Shown here in pieces: positions 26,702-37,080 of a DNA stretch of 64,000 nucleotides (positions are counted from its first letter, which is position 1; the number at the start of each line of letters is the position of its first letter). The notes below the pieces were generated by a model. That model saw nothing but the letters and a program-made list of their open reading frames with translations. It was not told the origin of the DNA and made no database searches. Source of the stretch: Kitasatospora sp. NBC_00315 (GTDB taxonomy: Bacteria > Actinomycetota > Actinomycetes > Streptomycetales > Streptomycetaceae); the NCBI RefSeq assembly GCF_041435095.1, contig NZ_CP108025.1:2356001-2420000 (forward strand), given 5' to 3'. The position numbers and the translations under genes are program-made.

Positions 26702-27508
26702 TCAGTCGCCGATGCCGGCCAGATCCCGCATCCGCCGGGCCTGTGCCACCCGTTCGGCCGAACGCTGCTCGTCGAAGGAGCGGGAGCCGGCGCCCTGGAG
26801 CAGCGCCTTGGTCTCGATCACCGCGTTGCGCGGGGCCGCCAGCAGCGCGGCCGCGAGATCCCCGACGGCGGCGTCGAGCTCGGCGGCGGGCACCGCGAGG
26901 TTGGCCAGACCGGTCGCCACCGCCTCCTCGGCGCCGACCCAGCGGCCGGTCACGCAGATCTCCAGCGCCCTTGCGTAGCCGACGAGTTCGGTCAGCGGCT
27001 TGGTGCCGGCCAGATCCGGCACGAGGCCCAGCGAGGTCTCCCGCATGGAGAACTGGACGTCGTCGGCGACCACCCGCAGGTCGCACCCGAGGGCCAGCTG
27101 GAAGCCGGCGCCCACCGCGTGCCCCTGGACCGCCGCGATGCTGATCAGATCCGGGCGGCGCCACCAGGTGAACGCCTCCTGGAAGCCCGCGATGGTGTCG
27201 TCGACGTCCTTGTCCTCGGCCGCGGCGAGCTGGAGGAAGTTCCGCTCGCCGGGGATGCCCTCGGGAGTGAACATCGCGCGGTCCAGGCCGGCCGAGAAGG
27301 AGACGCCCTCGGCCCGCAGGACGACCACCCGGACGGTACCGGGCAGGACGCGGCCGGCTTCGGCGAGTGCCCGCCACATCGCGGGCGACTGGGCGTTGCG
27401 ACGCTTGGGCTGACAGAGCGTCACGTGCGCGACCGCGCCGTCGATCTCCAGTCGTACGCCGTCCTGCTCCCCGGGCTGGGCCTGCGGATCGGTGGCGGGA
27501 GTGGTCAT
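26702..27508 (-). CDS. enoyl-CoA hydratase/isomerase family protein (crotonase)
   Basis: 268 residues of crotonase fold: VAHVTLCQPKRRNAQSP, oxyanion-hole segments (FSAGLDRAMF and AVQGHAVGAGFQLALGCDLR), then ETSLGLVPDLAGTKPLTELVG. The Glu positions used by hydratases are partly changed (the GLVPDLAGT loop has Asp), so hydratase versus isomerase cannot be told. GGAGGTG precedes ATG 27508. An acyl-CoA-type dyad lies 100 bp upstream. Confidence 0.88.
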   Translation of the reverse strand: MTTPATDPQAQPGEQDGVRLEIDGAVAHVTLCQPKRRNAQSPAMWRALAEAGRVLPGTVRVVVLRAEGVSFSAGLDRAMFTPEGIPGERNFLQLAAAEDKDVDDTIAGFQEAFTWWRRPDLISIAAVQGHAVGAGFQLALGCDLRVVADDVQFSMRETSLGLVPDLAGTKPLTELVGYARALEICVTGRWVGAEEAVATGLANLAVPAAELDAAVGDLAAALLAAPRNAVIETKALLQGAGSRSFDEQRSAERVAQARRMRDLAGIGD

Positions 27509-27877
27509 GGGGCACCTCCGGCGGTGAGGGGGTCGCGCGACTGCGCGCCGCCGAGAGGGTGGCGGCGGACCACGGCCGGCGATGGGCGCGAAAGACCCCG
27601 CCGCCTGGCTACCGGAGAGTAACAAACTTGCGCCGGAGGTGACAGGGGCGCTCCGGCGGGCCCGTCGGCCCCCGCCGGGCGACCGGCTCCGGACATGACG
27701 ATCGGCGGCCGGTTCGCCCGGTCCGGGGGCGGACGACCGTCGCGTCGTCTCCCCGGCCGGCGCACCGCCGCCGATTCATCCTGGGTCTCGGCCTCACGGC
27801 CGCGCACAGCGCCCGGCGCGGCGACCGTGACCCCCTCGGGCCCGTCCGGCCGTACCGCCCGTCGACATGACGGAGTG
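27509..27877. other. 369-nt intergenic region between crotonase and HTH genes
   Basis: Crotonase promoter side. Contains the dyad at 27608-27623 and a short AT-rich stretch (AACAAACTTG). The rest is GC-rich with no frame resembling a gene. Confidence 0.4.
27608..27623 (-). promoter_or_regulatory. TACT-N4-GGTA operator candidate
   Basis: Minus strand reads GTTACTCTCCGGTAGC about 100 bp before the crotonase ATG. It shares 12 of 16 bases with GTTACTCACCAGTCGC before ccrA (58112-58127) and 10 of 16 with the site before the hydroxybutyryl-CoA dehydrogenase (54707-54722). Likely a TetR/FadR-type acyl-CoA regulator site; inferred. Confidence 0.45.
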
Positions 27878-28111
27878 TCAGGAACCAGCTCCAGCAGTAG
27901 CCTTGTTCTTGCCCCGCGTGGCACCGCCGCGGCCCCGGAGGATCACTCCGGACTCGCTGAGCATGCGGTGCACGAAGCCGTACGAGCGACCGGTCTCCTC
28001 CGCCAGCGCGCGAATGCTCGCTCCGGAGTCGTATTTCTTCTTCAGATCGGCCGCGAGCTTCTCACGCGCGGCACCGGTTACCCGGCTGCCCTTTTTCAGA
28101 GTCTCGGCCAC
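27878..28111 (-). CDS. small helix-turn-helix protein (77 aa)
   Basis: Short, very basic DNA-binding protein: AAREKLAADLKKKYDSGASI then RALAEETGRSYGFVHRMLSE, a clear HTH, ending in a Gly/Lys-rich tail (RGRGGATRGKNK). Highly conserved in streptomycetes from memory; role unknown, perhaps a nucleoid or developmental regulator. GTG 28111 is chosen because GAGGAGG lies 7 nt upstream; an in-frame ATG at 28159 has no good ribosome site. Confidence 0.85.
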   Translation of the reverse strand: MAETLKKGSRVTGAAREKLAADLKKKYDSGASIRALAEETGRSYGFVHRMLSESGVILRGRGGATRGKNKATAGAGS

Positions 28112-28458
28112 CCGTGCCTCCTCGTAGCGTTGCTCGGTCAGATTCCCATGATCACCCATCGACAGCATCCTGGCCACCCATTCGACAAGGTGGATGTCGC
28201 GAAGCGCGGGGCACCGGTGGTGATCGCAGCGCACAAGGGCGCTCACGCTGGGTGCACGCCCCCCTGACTCCGAGTGCCCCGGCGGGACGAAAGAGCTGAT
28301 CAGCACGGCCGCCCCGGCACCTCGGAAGCGAAGGGCCCATGGAATCCCACACAAACGGAATCCCGGACCACTTCATTCCCGGACACACCGGGAGGACCAG
28401 TTCTTCTCGTACGGACGGCGGACCGGCGTCTACGTCGAACAGCCGGGCCGGGCATGAC
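28112..28458. other. intergenic region upstream of the HTH gene
   Basis: About 350 nt with no convincing gene. It should carry the HTH promoter (minus strand); no clear -35/-10 pair was found. The part near 28330-28400 is less GC-rich than its surroundings. Confidence 0.35.
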
Positions 28459-28492
28459 TGCGGCCCCGCGCACCGTGGTGCGCGGGGCCGCA
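28459..28492 (-). terminator. terminator after the ABC-F gene
   Basis: 15-bp perfect stem (28459-28473 with 28478-28492) and tetraloop CGTG, 29 nt past the ABC-F stop. Confidence 0.8.
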
Positions 28493-28520
28493 GGCACCGC
28501 AGGGTGGAACGCGCCGTGGG

Positions 28521-30119
<1,599 letters not shown>

Positions 30120-30276
30120 GGCTGGGTACTCCTGGGACGTGGGCGGGCACGGGCACCCGGGGCACCCAGAGGCTGGGGCGGGTCCGGCGCGGCGGGGTTG
30201 GCGGGCGTCGTCACGGGGAACACGGCCGGCCGGGAACGCACCTCCGAGGTGCGCCGACCGGCTCGCCGTCCGCCCG

Positions 30277-30300
30277 TCAGTGCCCGGAGAAGTCAGCCAT
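30277..30300 (-). CDS. possible leaderless heptapeptide MADFSGH before ABC-F
   Basis: Seven codons then TGA. A TAGACT hexamer (30307-30312, minus strand) ends 6 bp before the ATG, so a transcript would start at or next to the A of ATG, as in leaderless messages. After the ORF a GC hairpin (CGCACC, loop, GGTGCG at 30237-30253) and 118 nt lead to the ABC-F start. This is a plausible translation-attenuation leader. No -35 is evident and conservation cannot be tested here. Confidence 0.35.
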   Translation of the reverse strand: MADFSGH

Positions 30301-30407
30301 GGCGCCCAGTCTACCGGGCGCGGCGCGCGGCCCGGCCAGGGCGGCCGATTCGGCCGGTTCCGGCCCCTGCCGGCCCCGGCGCCCGGGGGTCACGGCGTCC
30401 GCCGCCG

Positions 30408-31358
30408 TCAGGGCCCCGGGTTCGGCGTCGCAGCGGTGCAGGCGCCCTGCGGCCGGACCGCCGCGAAGGGCTCGCTCACGCTGCCGCAGGCCGGCTCCGG
30501 GGCCGCCGCCTTCGTGTCGAAGACCCGGCTGCCGATGATCGGTCCGTCCTCGATCCGCACCCGCTGCCCGTCCAGGGCCCGCAGCTGGACGTCCGGGCCG
30601 GCGGCCAGGTTCCAGCCGGTGCTGTCGAGCCGGAACCCGGTGATCCCGCCGTACGCCGGGTGGCCGGTGCCGCCGCTCGCGGTGCAGCTGCGCGGAACCA
30701 GCACCGCGTAGTCCGTGTGGACGGTGCGGGTGGGGTCGTAGACGCAGGTCCCGGGCGGGCTGGAGTTGTACCGCAGATCACCGTCGGCGTCGCGGAAGCC
30801 CATCGTCAGCCCCGGGGTCACCACGGCCGCCCAGGCCGAGGCCTGGGTGGTGGCGTCCGGCGGCACGGTGTACAGCGCGACCGCGGCGCGCTCCACGGCG
30901 AGCTGCTTGCGCTGGGCGTCGGTGCGCTTGTCAGCGCTCGGCTCCCCGTCGCCGCGCAGCCACTCCGCGAGACCGGGCACCGCGCGGTGCCAGCGCACCG
31001 AGTGGTCGGACGGACGGACGGAGGTGACCAGGCCGTCGTCCCAGAGCACCACGGCGCTCTCGCCCGCCATCGCCAGGTAGAGCGCGGTGGCTCCCTCCCG
31101 GCGGTAGGACCAGGAGTGCTCGCCGGTGGCCGGATCGTACGCCTCCAGCCCCGGGCCCACCTTGAGTTCCAGACCGGCCGTGTCCAGCGACTGCGCGGTC
31201 ACCGGGCTCGCGTCCGCACCACCGGGCTCCGCCACCCTGTCGCCGAACGGAACCGGCTTGTTGGCGTGCGCGGCCGCTCCCGCCAGGAGAACCAGCAGGA
31301 CCGCCAGGGCAGGGAGGATCGATCGGGGGGTGAGGACTCGCAACGGCTTCCAGGACAC
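30408..31358 (-). CDS. secreted or membrane-anchored PQQ-like/beta-propeller-type hypothetical protein
   Basis: 316 residues. One N-terminal hydrophobic segment (SILPALAVLLVLLAGAAAHA) acts as signal or anchor. The body has repeats like LEAYDPATGEHSWSYRREGATAL and VVLWDDGLVTSVRPSDHSVRWHRAVPG, similar to PQQ/WD-type propeller blades of extracellular proteins. Several cysteines suggest disulfides. Function unknown. GTG 31358 is used; a TTG at about 31343 is possible. Diverges from GH26. Confidence 0.7.
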   Translation of the reverse strand: MSWKPLRVLTPRSILPALAVLLVLLAGAAAHANKPVPFGDRVAEPGGADASPVTAQSLDTAGLELKVGPGLEAYDPATGEHSWSYRREGATALYLAMAGESAVVLWDDGLVTSVRPSDHSVRWHRAVPGLAEWLRGDGEPSADKRTDAQRKQLAVERAAVALYTVPPDATTQASAWAAVVTPGLTMGFRDADGDLRYNSSPPGTCVYDPTRTVHTDYAVLVPRSCTASGGTGHPAYGGITGFRLDSTGWNLAAGPDVQLRALDGQRVRIEDGPIIGSRVFDTKAAAPEPACGSVSEPFAAVRPQGACTAATPNPGP

Positions 31359-31913
31359 TGGCGGAGCGTACCTTCCGCACGCCCCGCGGGTCAGCCGGAA
31401 ACCCCCGCCCGTCGGCCCGCCGGACACCCGCGCGCAGTGCCCCGCGGAGCCCTCCGCGCCCGCCCGCCGACCAGCGCCGTCGGGCACGGCGCGGCACGGC
31501 CCCGCCCGTGCCGGGGCCGCCGCGGTGCGCCCGCGCCCCGGCGGCGGACTGTTACAGAGGTGGTACACAGTCGGCCCCCGGCGGGCCGGGACACCCTCGG
31601 ACGGCCGGGTGTGGCCGACCCGCTCCGCGGCCGCTCCCGGGCTCCCGGGCTCCCGGGCTCCGGAGCCCCGGCCGCCCCGGGGGCTCCGGCCGCCCAGGGG
31701 GCTCCGGCCGTTTCGGCCGTCCGGCGGACGGTCACCCGGACGAGCGGTCCCACCGGGCCGGTCCGCGCCCGGTGGCCTCCGCCGTCTGGATCGAACGGCG
31801 GGTCGGCCGACGTCCACTTTAGGGTGACATTGGGCTTTTCTGACGCCTTGTGGGCTTACTGTCAGAATCGCGGGCCCCGACCGGCCCCGGTGGTGACGCC
31901 CAGAGGAGAGACC
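31359..31913. other. 555-nt divergent intergenic region
   Basis: Between the propeller-like gene and GH26. An 8-bp tandem repeat CTCCCGGG (three copies plus a partial, 31634-31663) is followed by a repeated GGGGGCTCCGGCCG. No ORF in it resembles a protein. The GH26 promoter candidate lies at the right end. Confidence 0.5.
31838..31868 (+). promoter_or_regulatory. GH26 promoter candidate with overlapping dyad
   Basis: CTGACG (31840-31845), 17-bp spacer, CAGAAT (31863-31868): each hexamer matches the sigma-70 consensus at four of six. The perfect dyad TTCTGAC-N16-GTCAGAA covers both elements, so a regulator bound there would block the promoter. Confidence 0.45.
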
Positions 31914-33002
31914 ATGCGAATCGGCCGCCTGACCCTGGCCGCCGCCGCGCTGCTGATGCTGACCACCGCGAGCATCCCGGCCGGGACGCCGCTCGGCTCG
32001 GCCGAACGGGGCGCCGCACTGTCCTCGGACGGCATCGGGACGCGCGGGGCCGCGCCCCGGCCTGCCGTTCAACGCCCCGCCCATGAACCGGAGTTCGGGG
32101 CCTTCGTCGGCTCCTGGGACAACTACATCCCACAGATCTCCCGCTATGCCCAGTGGCTCGGCAACGCCAACGTGCAGGTCGGCCACACCTATCTGGCCGG
32201 CAACACCTGGGCGGACGTGGAGGGCGAGCCGGTGGTGCTCGGCCTCTGGTCGCAGTGGCGGCTCGCCGACCCGTCGCGCACGCTGGTGCTCGGCGTGCCG
32301 ATGCTGGTGCCCAACGAGGCCGCCGTACCCGACGACCAGGTCGCGAAGCTGCTCGCCCAGGGCGCCCGCGGCGACTTCGACCAGCACTTCCTGCGACTGG
32401 CCCGCAAGCTGGTCGCGCTCGGTGGGAACGACACCGTCCTCACCCCGGGCTGGGAGATGAACGGCACCACCTACACCCACCGCTGCAAACCCGACCCGAC
32501 CGCCTGGAAGGCCTACTGGCGGCGGATCGTGGCCGTGATGCGGTCGGTGCCCGGGCAGCGGTTCCGCTTCGACTTCACGCCCAACCGCGGCCTGGACGCC
32601 ATCCCGTGGACCCGCTGCTACCCCGGTGACGACGTGGTCGACATCATCGGCATGGACAGCTACGACCAGCCGGCCGGTGCCACCTTCGACACCTACGTCT
32701 CCGAGCCGTACGGCCTGCAGGACCAGGTGGAGTTCGCGGCCAGGCGCGGCAAGCCGGTCTCGTACCCCGAATGGGGCCTGTTCCGCAACGGCGACAATCC
32801 GGAGTACGTGCGGCGGATGGTGGAGTGGATGCGCACCCACGACACCGTCTACCAGACCGTGACGGACTACTGCCCGCACGGCTTCTGGCAGTGCGAGCGC
32901 AATCCGCGCTCCAGCGCCGTGTTCAAGCAGCTGATGTCCGGCTCGAAGGGCTCCGCCTCCCCCGCGGCGCGGCCGCCGTCAGCTTCGCCCGCGGGCCACT
33001 AG
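31914..33002 (+). CDS. secreted glycoside hydrolase, GH26-like
   Basis: 362 residues. Signal peptide (about 1-30, RLTLAAAALLMLTTAS) then a (beta/alpha)8-type glycosidase: GAFVGSWDNYIP, the acid/base candidate E181 in PGWEMNG, DIIGMDSYDQP and the nucleophile candidate E286 in SYPEWGLF, the GH26 pattern. GH26 enzymes cleave beta-mannan or beta-1,3-1,4-glucans. Beside the exopolysaccharide operon it more likely processes that polymer. GAGGAGAG precedes ATG 31914. Its last 24 bp overlap the convergent acyltransferase gene. Confidence 0.82.
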   Translation: MRIGRLTLAAAALLMLTTASIPAGTPLGSAERGAALSSDGIGTRGAAPRPAVQRPAHEPEFGAFVGSWDNYIPQISRYAQWLGNANVQVGHTYLAGNTWADVEGEPVVLGLWSQWRLADPSRTLVLGVPMLVPNEAAVPDDQVAKLLAQGARGDFDQHFLRLARKLVALGGNDTVLTPGWEMNGTTYTHRCKPDPTAWKAYWRRIVAVMRSVPGQRFRFDFTPNRGLDAIPWTRCYPGDDVVDIIGMDSYDQPAGATFDTYVSEPYGLQDQVEFAARRGKPVSYPEWGLFRNGDNPEYVRRMVEWMRTHDTVYQTVTDYCPHGFWQCERNPRSSAVFKQLMSGSKGSASPAARPPSASPAGH

Positions 33003-34154
33003 CGCCTCCTTCAGCCGCGGCAGCCGGGCCCGCAGCACCCGGACCGCGGCCTGCCGCGCGCGGACCGCGGCCGCGCGGACGGCGACCGCCGGGGCCGCCC
33101 GGCCGGGGCCGAGCAGCAGGTGCTGGTTGGCCAGCGCGTCGGGGCGCCAGCGCTGCTTGTAGGGCTCCTGCCCGCGCAGCAGGCTCAACACCGGGATGTC
33201 CGCCTCCACCACCTCGTCCAGCGCCGCGCCGAACAGCAGTCCGGCGATGTCGAGCCGCTCGCGCAGCGCGGGGTGCGCGCCGTAGAGGTAGAGCCCGCCG
33301 AAGACCGGCGAGAGCAGCACCAGGTTCACCGCGACCAGTTCGCCGTCCAGCCGGAAGCGGTGGACCGCCGCGCGCCCGGTCGCGACCAGACCGGTGGTGG
33401 AGTCGGTGAGGTGGCGGGCGAACCGCTCGGTGCGGTGCTCGGCGGTCACGCCGCGCTCCCGCCACTGGAGGAAGTGCAGTCTCAGCAGCTCCTCGACCGC
33501 CGCCGGCACCTCGGCGCTCGTGACGCTGGTGACCTCCACCCCGGCCTGCGCGATCCGGCGCAGCTTCACCCGGCTGCGCTGGGCGGTCTTCCCCGGCAGC
33601 CGCTTGAGCAGCTCCTCCATGGGGACGGCCGGCAGGTACTGGCAGAGCGAGTCGGCGAGCCGGTACCGGCGCCCGCGCCAGTGCTCGAAGACCAGCTGCA
33701 CGGCGGCCCGCGGGTGCACCTCGCGCAGCTCCAGGCTCTGCCAGAACCGGGTCAGCGGCAGCGCCGCGGCGAACTCGGCCGCGGCGCGCTCCGCGCAGGA
33801 GTCGTCCAGCAGGATGTCGGTGAAGTCGATCAGGCCGCCGCCGAGACCGCTCAGGCCGCCCAGCAGGGCGGCCAGCGGGCCCGGCCCGCGCTGGAAGGCG
33901 CCCGCGCCGACCAGCAGGCCGTCCCGGCGGACCAGGACCACCACCAGCGCGCCGGGGTGGCCGTAGCTGCGCCACCAGGACGCCTGCCAGGAGGCGGACT
34001 GGAACGAGGTGGCCGTCCGGCAGCGGGTGGCCAGGTCGTCCCACTCGGCGGCGAGCTCGGCGATCGCCTCGTCCTCGCGGCGGATCTCGCTGCTCCACCG
34101 CCCGGTCTCCGGGGTCCGCGCCGAGAGGCCGGCCGGCGCGAGGTCGGCACTCAT
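32979..34154 (-). CDS. CelD/BcsL-type acetyltransferase (GNAT-like)
   Basis: 391 residues. Double GNAT-like fold of the CelD/FemAB type: SFQSASWQASWWRSYG, LIDFTDILLDD, and RLHFLQWRERG...AVHRFRLDGELVAVNLVLL ending with LLRGQEPYKQRWRP. Such proteins O-acylate or otherwise modify exopolysaccharides (e.g. bacterial cellulose acetylation genes). Start ATGA-overlaps the Wzz-like gene. Last gene of the operon; its end overlaps GH26. Confidence 0.83.
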   Translation of the reverse strand: MSADLAPAGLSARTPETGRWSSEIRREDEAIAELAAEWDDLATRCRTATSFQSASWQASWWRSYGHPGALVVVLVRRDGLLVGAGAFQRGPGPLAALLGGLSGLGGGLIDFTDILLDDSCAERAAAEFAAALPLTRFWQSLELREVHPRAAVQLVFEHWRGRRYRLADSLCQYLPAVPMEELLKRLPGKTAQRSRVKLRRIAQAGVEVTSVTSAEVPAAVEELLRLHFLQWRERGVTAEHRTERFARHLTDSTTGLVATGRAAVHRFRLDGELVAVNLVLLSPVFGGLYLYGAHPALRERLDIAGLLFGAALDEVVEADIPVLSLLRGQEPYKQRWRPDALANQHLLLGPGRAAPAVAVRAAAVRARQAAVRVLRARLPRLKEALVARGRS

Positions 34155-34888
34155 CGGCTGCCCGCGGCGGGGACGGCGTCCTTGCCCGCCCCGGCCGCGG
34201 CCGACGTGCCGCCGGGCCGGAGGCCGGCGCCGGGCTCGGACCGGTCCGCCCCGGCCGCGGGGCCGGCGCCCCGGCCGGCGGCCCCAACCGCGGCGGGCGC
34301 CTGCGCGGGGACGGCGGCCGGGCCGGGGGCCTCGGGGCGACGGCGGGTCATCATCACCAGGGCGCCGATCAGCACACCGGCGGCGGCGCCCACCGCGACG
34401 TCCAGCTGCTTGGAGGGCGAGGTCGGCTGGTCGGACGCCGCGGCAGCGGCCAACGGCACCAGCTTCACGCCGGTCTCGGCGGTGCTCGTGTTGCCGAACA
34501 CCACCAGCGACCCGGCCACCGCGTCGGCGGCCTGCGCCGCCTCCTTGGGGCGCGCTCCGGTACCGGTGATCTCGATCACCGGCGCGTCCGGCGAGGTGGT
34601 GCCGTGCACCAGCGCCGCGAGCTGGGGAACGGTGCGGCCGGTCGCCGCCGCCGCGCCCGCGAGCACCTGCGGCTGCCCGGCGAGGCGGCCGTACGCCTGG
34701 GCGAAGCTGACCGCGCTCGCGCCGTCCCCCGGGTTCTGCGGCGCCACCACCACGTAGGCGCTGGCGGCGTACACCGGGTGCGCGGCGACCGCGTAACCGG
34801 CCCCGGCGGCGGCGCCCAGCGGCACCGCGAGGGCCACCGGCCACCAGCGGCGGGCCAGTTGGCGAGCGCTCTGGCGCAGTTCGGACAT
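34151..34888 (-). CDS. Wzz/YveK-like chain-length protein
   Basis: 245 residues. Two transmembrane helices (about 15-35 and 165-185) flank an external region with PVYAASAYVVVAPQNPGDG and a segment of IDPxxP-like spacing, as in polysaccharide co-polymerases. No kinase domain is attached; the long Ala/Pro/Gly-rich tail is cytoplasmic. Likely sets polymer length with the Wzy-like protein. ATGA overlap with the next gene. Confidence 0.78.
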   Translation of the reverse strand: MSELRQSARQLARRWWPVALAVPLGAAAGAGYAVAAHPVYAASAYVVVAPQNPGDGASAVSFAQAYGRLAGQPQVLAGAAAATGRTVPQLAALVHGTTSPDAPVIEITGTGARPKEAAQAADAVAGSLVVFGNTSTAETGVKLVPLAAAAASDQPTSPSKQLDVAVGAAAGVLIGALVMMTRRRPEAPGPAAVPAQAPAAVGAAGRGAGPAAGADRSEPGAGLRPGGTSAAAGAGKDAVPAAGSR

Positions 34889-34978
34889 CGGGACTCCTCG
34901 GTAGGACGTGACGGTTGAGGTGGTACGGGCGGGTGCTCGGGGTGCGGCCGGCTCGGCCCGCGTGCCGGGCCGGGCGGC

Positions 34979-36205
34979 TCAGGGGCCGGACGTGGCCCGC
35001 CCGGGGAGGCGGGCCCGGCTCTCGGCGCGACGCGCGGCGGGCACCAGCCGGTCGTAGAGGGCGCCCAGCTCGGCCCCGACCCGGGCGATGTCGTAGTGGG
35101 CGACGGCGGCCGGCGGTCCGCTCGGCGGGGGCCCGCCGGGGCCGGAGCGCCGGTGCGGCCCGTGCGACGCGTGGAGCTCGCGCAGCTCCGAGGCGTACGT
35201 GGCGGCGTCCGAGCGGATCCGGCGCACCCCCGGGGCCGCCCCTGCGGGGAGCTCGTCCAGTGCCGGGCAGGCGCTGTGGCGCACCGCAAGACCGGCCGCG
35301 AGTGCCTCCAGGACCCCGAGGCCGAACGTCTCCTCGACCGAGGGGGCCGCCAACACGTCCAGGGCGGTGAGCAGTTCGGGGACGTCGTCGCGCTCGCCGG
35401 TGAGCACCAGACGCCCCCGGACACCCAACTCGTGCGCCCGGCACTCCAGCGCGCTCCGCTCCGGGCCCTCGCCGACCAGGACCAGCCAGGGGCCGGACGG
35501 GCCCGGGCCGACCAGCTCCCGCAGTGCCTCCAGCAACACGTCGAACCGCTTGCCCGGCACCAGCCGGCCGAGGCCGCCGATCACCCAACTGTCCTGCGGC
35601 AGGCCGAGTTCGGTCCGCAGTCGACGGCGGACCGCGGCCCGCTCCGCGGCCGGCCGGGCGTACCGCGCGGCGTCGATGCCGTTCGGGATCAGTTCCACCC
35701 GGGCCGGCGGGACGCCCCAGCCGTGCAGCGTCCGCTCCACCTGGCGCGAGACGGCCACGGTGGTCCGCCCGAGGCGTTCGGCGGCCAGGTAGAGGCCCTT
35801 GACGCCGGGGGTCACCGGGCGGCCCTCGATCACCCCGGGGTGCAGCGAGTGCTCGGTCGCCAGCACCGCGCGGACGCCCGCCAGCCGGGCCGCCAGACGT
35901 CCGTACAGGCCCGCCCGGTAGAGGTGGGTGTGCACCAGGTCGAAGTCGCCGTCCCGGATCAGCCGCGTCAGCCGGGGCAGTGCGCCGACGTCGCGGTTAC
36001 CGGTCATGGCCAGGTCGTGGACGGGGACGCCGTCGGCCCGCAGCGCGGCGGCGACCGTCCCCGGATTGGTCAGCGCGACCACCTCGCAGCGCTGGTGCGC
36101 GGGTAGGTTGCGGACCGTCAGCAGCAGCTGGCGCTCCGCGCCGCCCGAGGCCAGGCCGGTGACGACGTGCAGCACCCGCAGCGGGCGCTCGCTCCGCCCG
36201 GTCAC
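34979..36205 (-). CDS. glycosyltransferase family 4
   Basis: 408 residues. GT-B fold: N-terminal RVLHVVTGLASGGAERQLLLTV (donor-side GGAE), GLGRLVPGKRFDVLLEAL, and the GT4 E-x7-E signature in SVEETFGLGVLEALAAG. Probably adds a sugar to the lipid-linked repeat. GTG start overlaps the deacetylase stop (GTGA). A 90-nt gap separates it from the Wzz-like gene. Confidence 0.88.
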   Translation of the reverse strand: MTGRSERPLRVLHVVTGLASGGAERQLLLTVRNLPAHQRCEVVALTNPGTVAAALRADGVPVHDLAMTGNRDVGALPRLTRLIRDGDFDLVHTHLYRAGLYGRLAARLAGVRAVLATEHSLHPGVIEGRPVTPGVKGLYLAAERLGRTTVAVSRQVERTLHGWGVPPARVELIPNGIDAARYARPAAERAAVRRRLRTELGLPQDSWVIGGLGRLVPGKRFDVLLEALRELVGPGPSGPWLVLVGEGPERSALECRAHELGVRGRLVLTGERDDVPELLTALDVLAAPSVEETFGLGVLEALAAGLAVRHSACPALDELPAGAAPGVRRIRSDAATYASELRELHASHGPHRRSGPGGPPPSGPPAAVAHYDIARVGAELGALYDRLVPAARRAESRARLPGRATSGP

Positions 36206-37080
36206 CGGGCGGCCCGCCGCCCGGCGGGCAGGCTGCGCCGCAGGCCGGTGACGGTGTCGCGCAGGCGGTGGCGGCCCCGTTTGGCCCGCAGCCGCCAGCC
36301 GCCGTCGCGGTCGCCGACGTAGCAGCGCGGCAGCGCGAACCGGCCGGTCAGCGGCGAGTGGGCGATCGCGACGGCGTAGTCGTAGCCGGCGTCGCGGACG
36401 GCGAGGGTGGCGGGCAGGTCGACCGCGCCGTACGGGTAGCAGAACCCGGTCACCGGGCCGCCCACCAGGTCCTCCAGGGCGCGGCGGCTCTCCACGGTCT
36501 GCCGTACCAGCCGGTCCGCCGGCAGGCCGGGCAACGCCTGGTGGCCGAGGCCGTGCGAGCCGATCTCCCATCCGGCCTCGGCGAGTTCGGTGACCTCGTG
36601 GGCGGTCAGGAGCTTCTTGCGGGGGCCCTTCGGGTCCCAGTCGTTGGCCCGGCCGAGCAGATCGGGCACCACGTACGCGGTGGCCGTGAAGCCGTGGCGC
36701 TGGAGGATCGGCACGGCGTGCCGGGCGAAGTCGGCGTACCCGTCGTCGAAGGTGAGGCCGACCAGCCGCTCGGCCCGGCCGTCGGCGCGGGCGCGCATCA
36801 GCTCCCGGGTGGAGACGCCCCGGCGGCCGCGCCGGTGCAGCCAGTCCATCTGCTCGGCGAACCGCTCCGGGCTGACGGTGAGCAGATAGGGGTCCTCCCG
36901 CTCGACCGCGACGGAGTGGTACATCAGGATCCACGGCGCCGTCGGCGGGGCGGTCCGGGGACCGGGCGACGCCGGGCGTCCGGGGTAGGGCAGCGGGCGG
37001 TACGGACCGGGCGCCGTGGTGGCGGAGCGGCGTCGCGCGCCCGACAGGACCGAGCGGACCGGGCCCCGTTCAGCGTCCAT
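36202..37080 (-). CDS. polysaccharide deacetylase (CE4, NodB-like)
   Basis: 292 residues. CE4 motifs: WILMYHSV, LTFDDGYADF (D112/D113), the metal HxxxH in GSHGLGHQAL, and FCYPYGAVD. No signal peptide, so it may act on the lipid-linked or cytoplasmic-side substrate, or be exported otherwise. Deacetylation would change charge of the polymer. Start lies inside the flippase 3' end (11-bp overlap). Confidence 0.88.
   Translation of the reverse strand: MDAERGPVRSVLSGARRRSATTAPGPYRPLPYPGRPASPGPRTAPPTAPWILMYHSVAVEREDPYLLTVSPERFAEQMDWLHRRGRRGVSTRELMRARADGRAERLVGLTFDDGYADFARHAVPILQRHGFTATAYVVPDLLGRANDWDPKGPRKKLLTAHEVTELAEAGWEIGSHGLGHQALPGLPADRLVRQTVESRRALEDLVGGPVTGFCYPYGAVDLPATLAVRDAGYDYAVAIAHSPLTGRFALPRCYVGDRDGGWRLRAKRGRHRLRDTVTGLRRSLPAGRRAAR

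Noticed and set aside
31634..31663. Mobile-element end or attachment site in the CTCCCGGG repeats
   Set aside because: Simple 8-bp tandem repetition without an integrase, transposase or flanking duplication.
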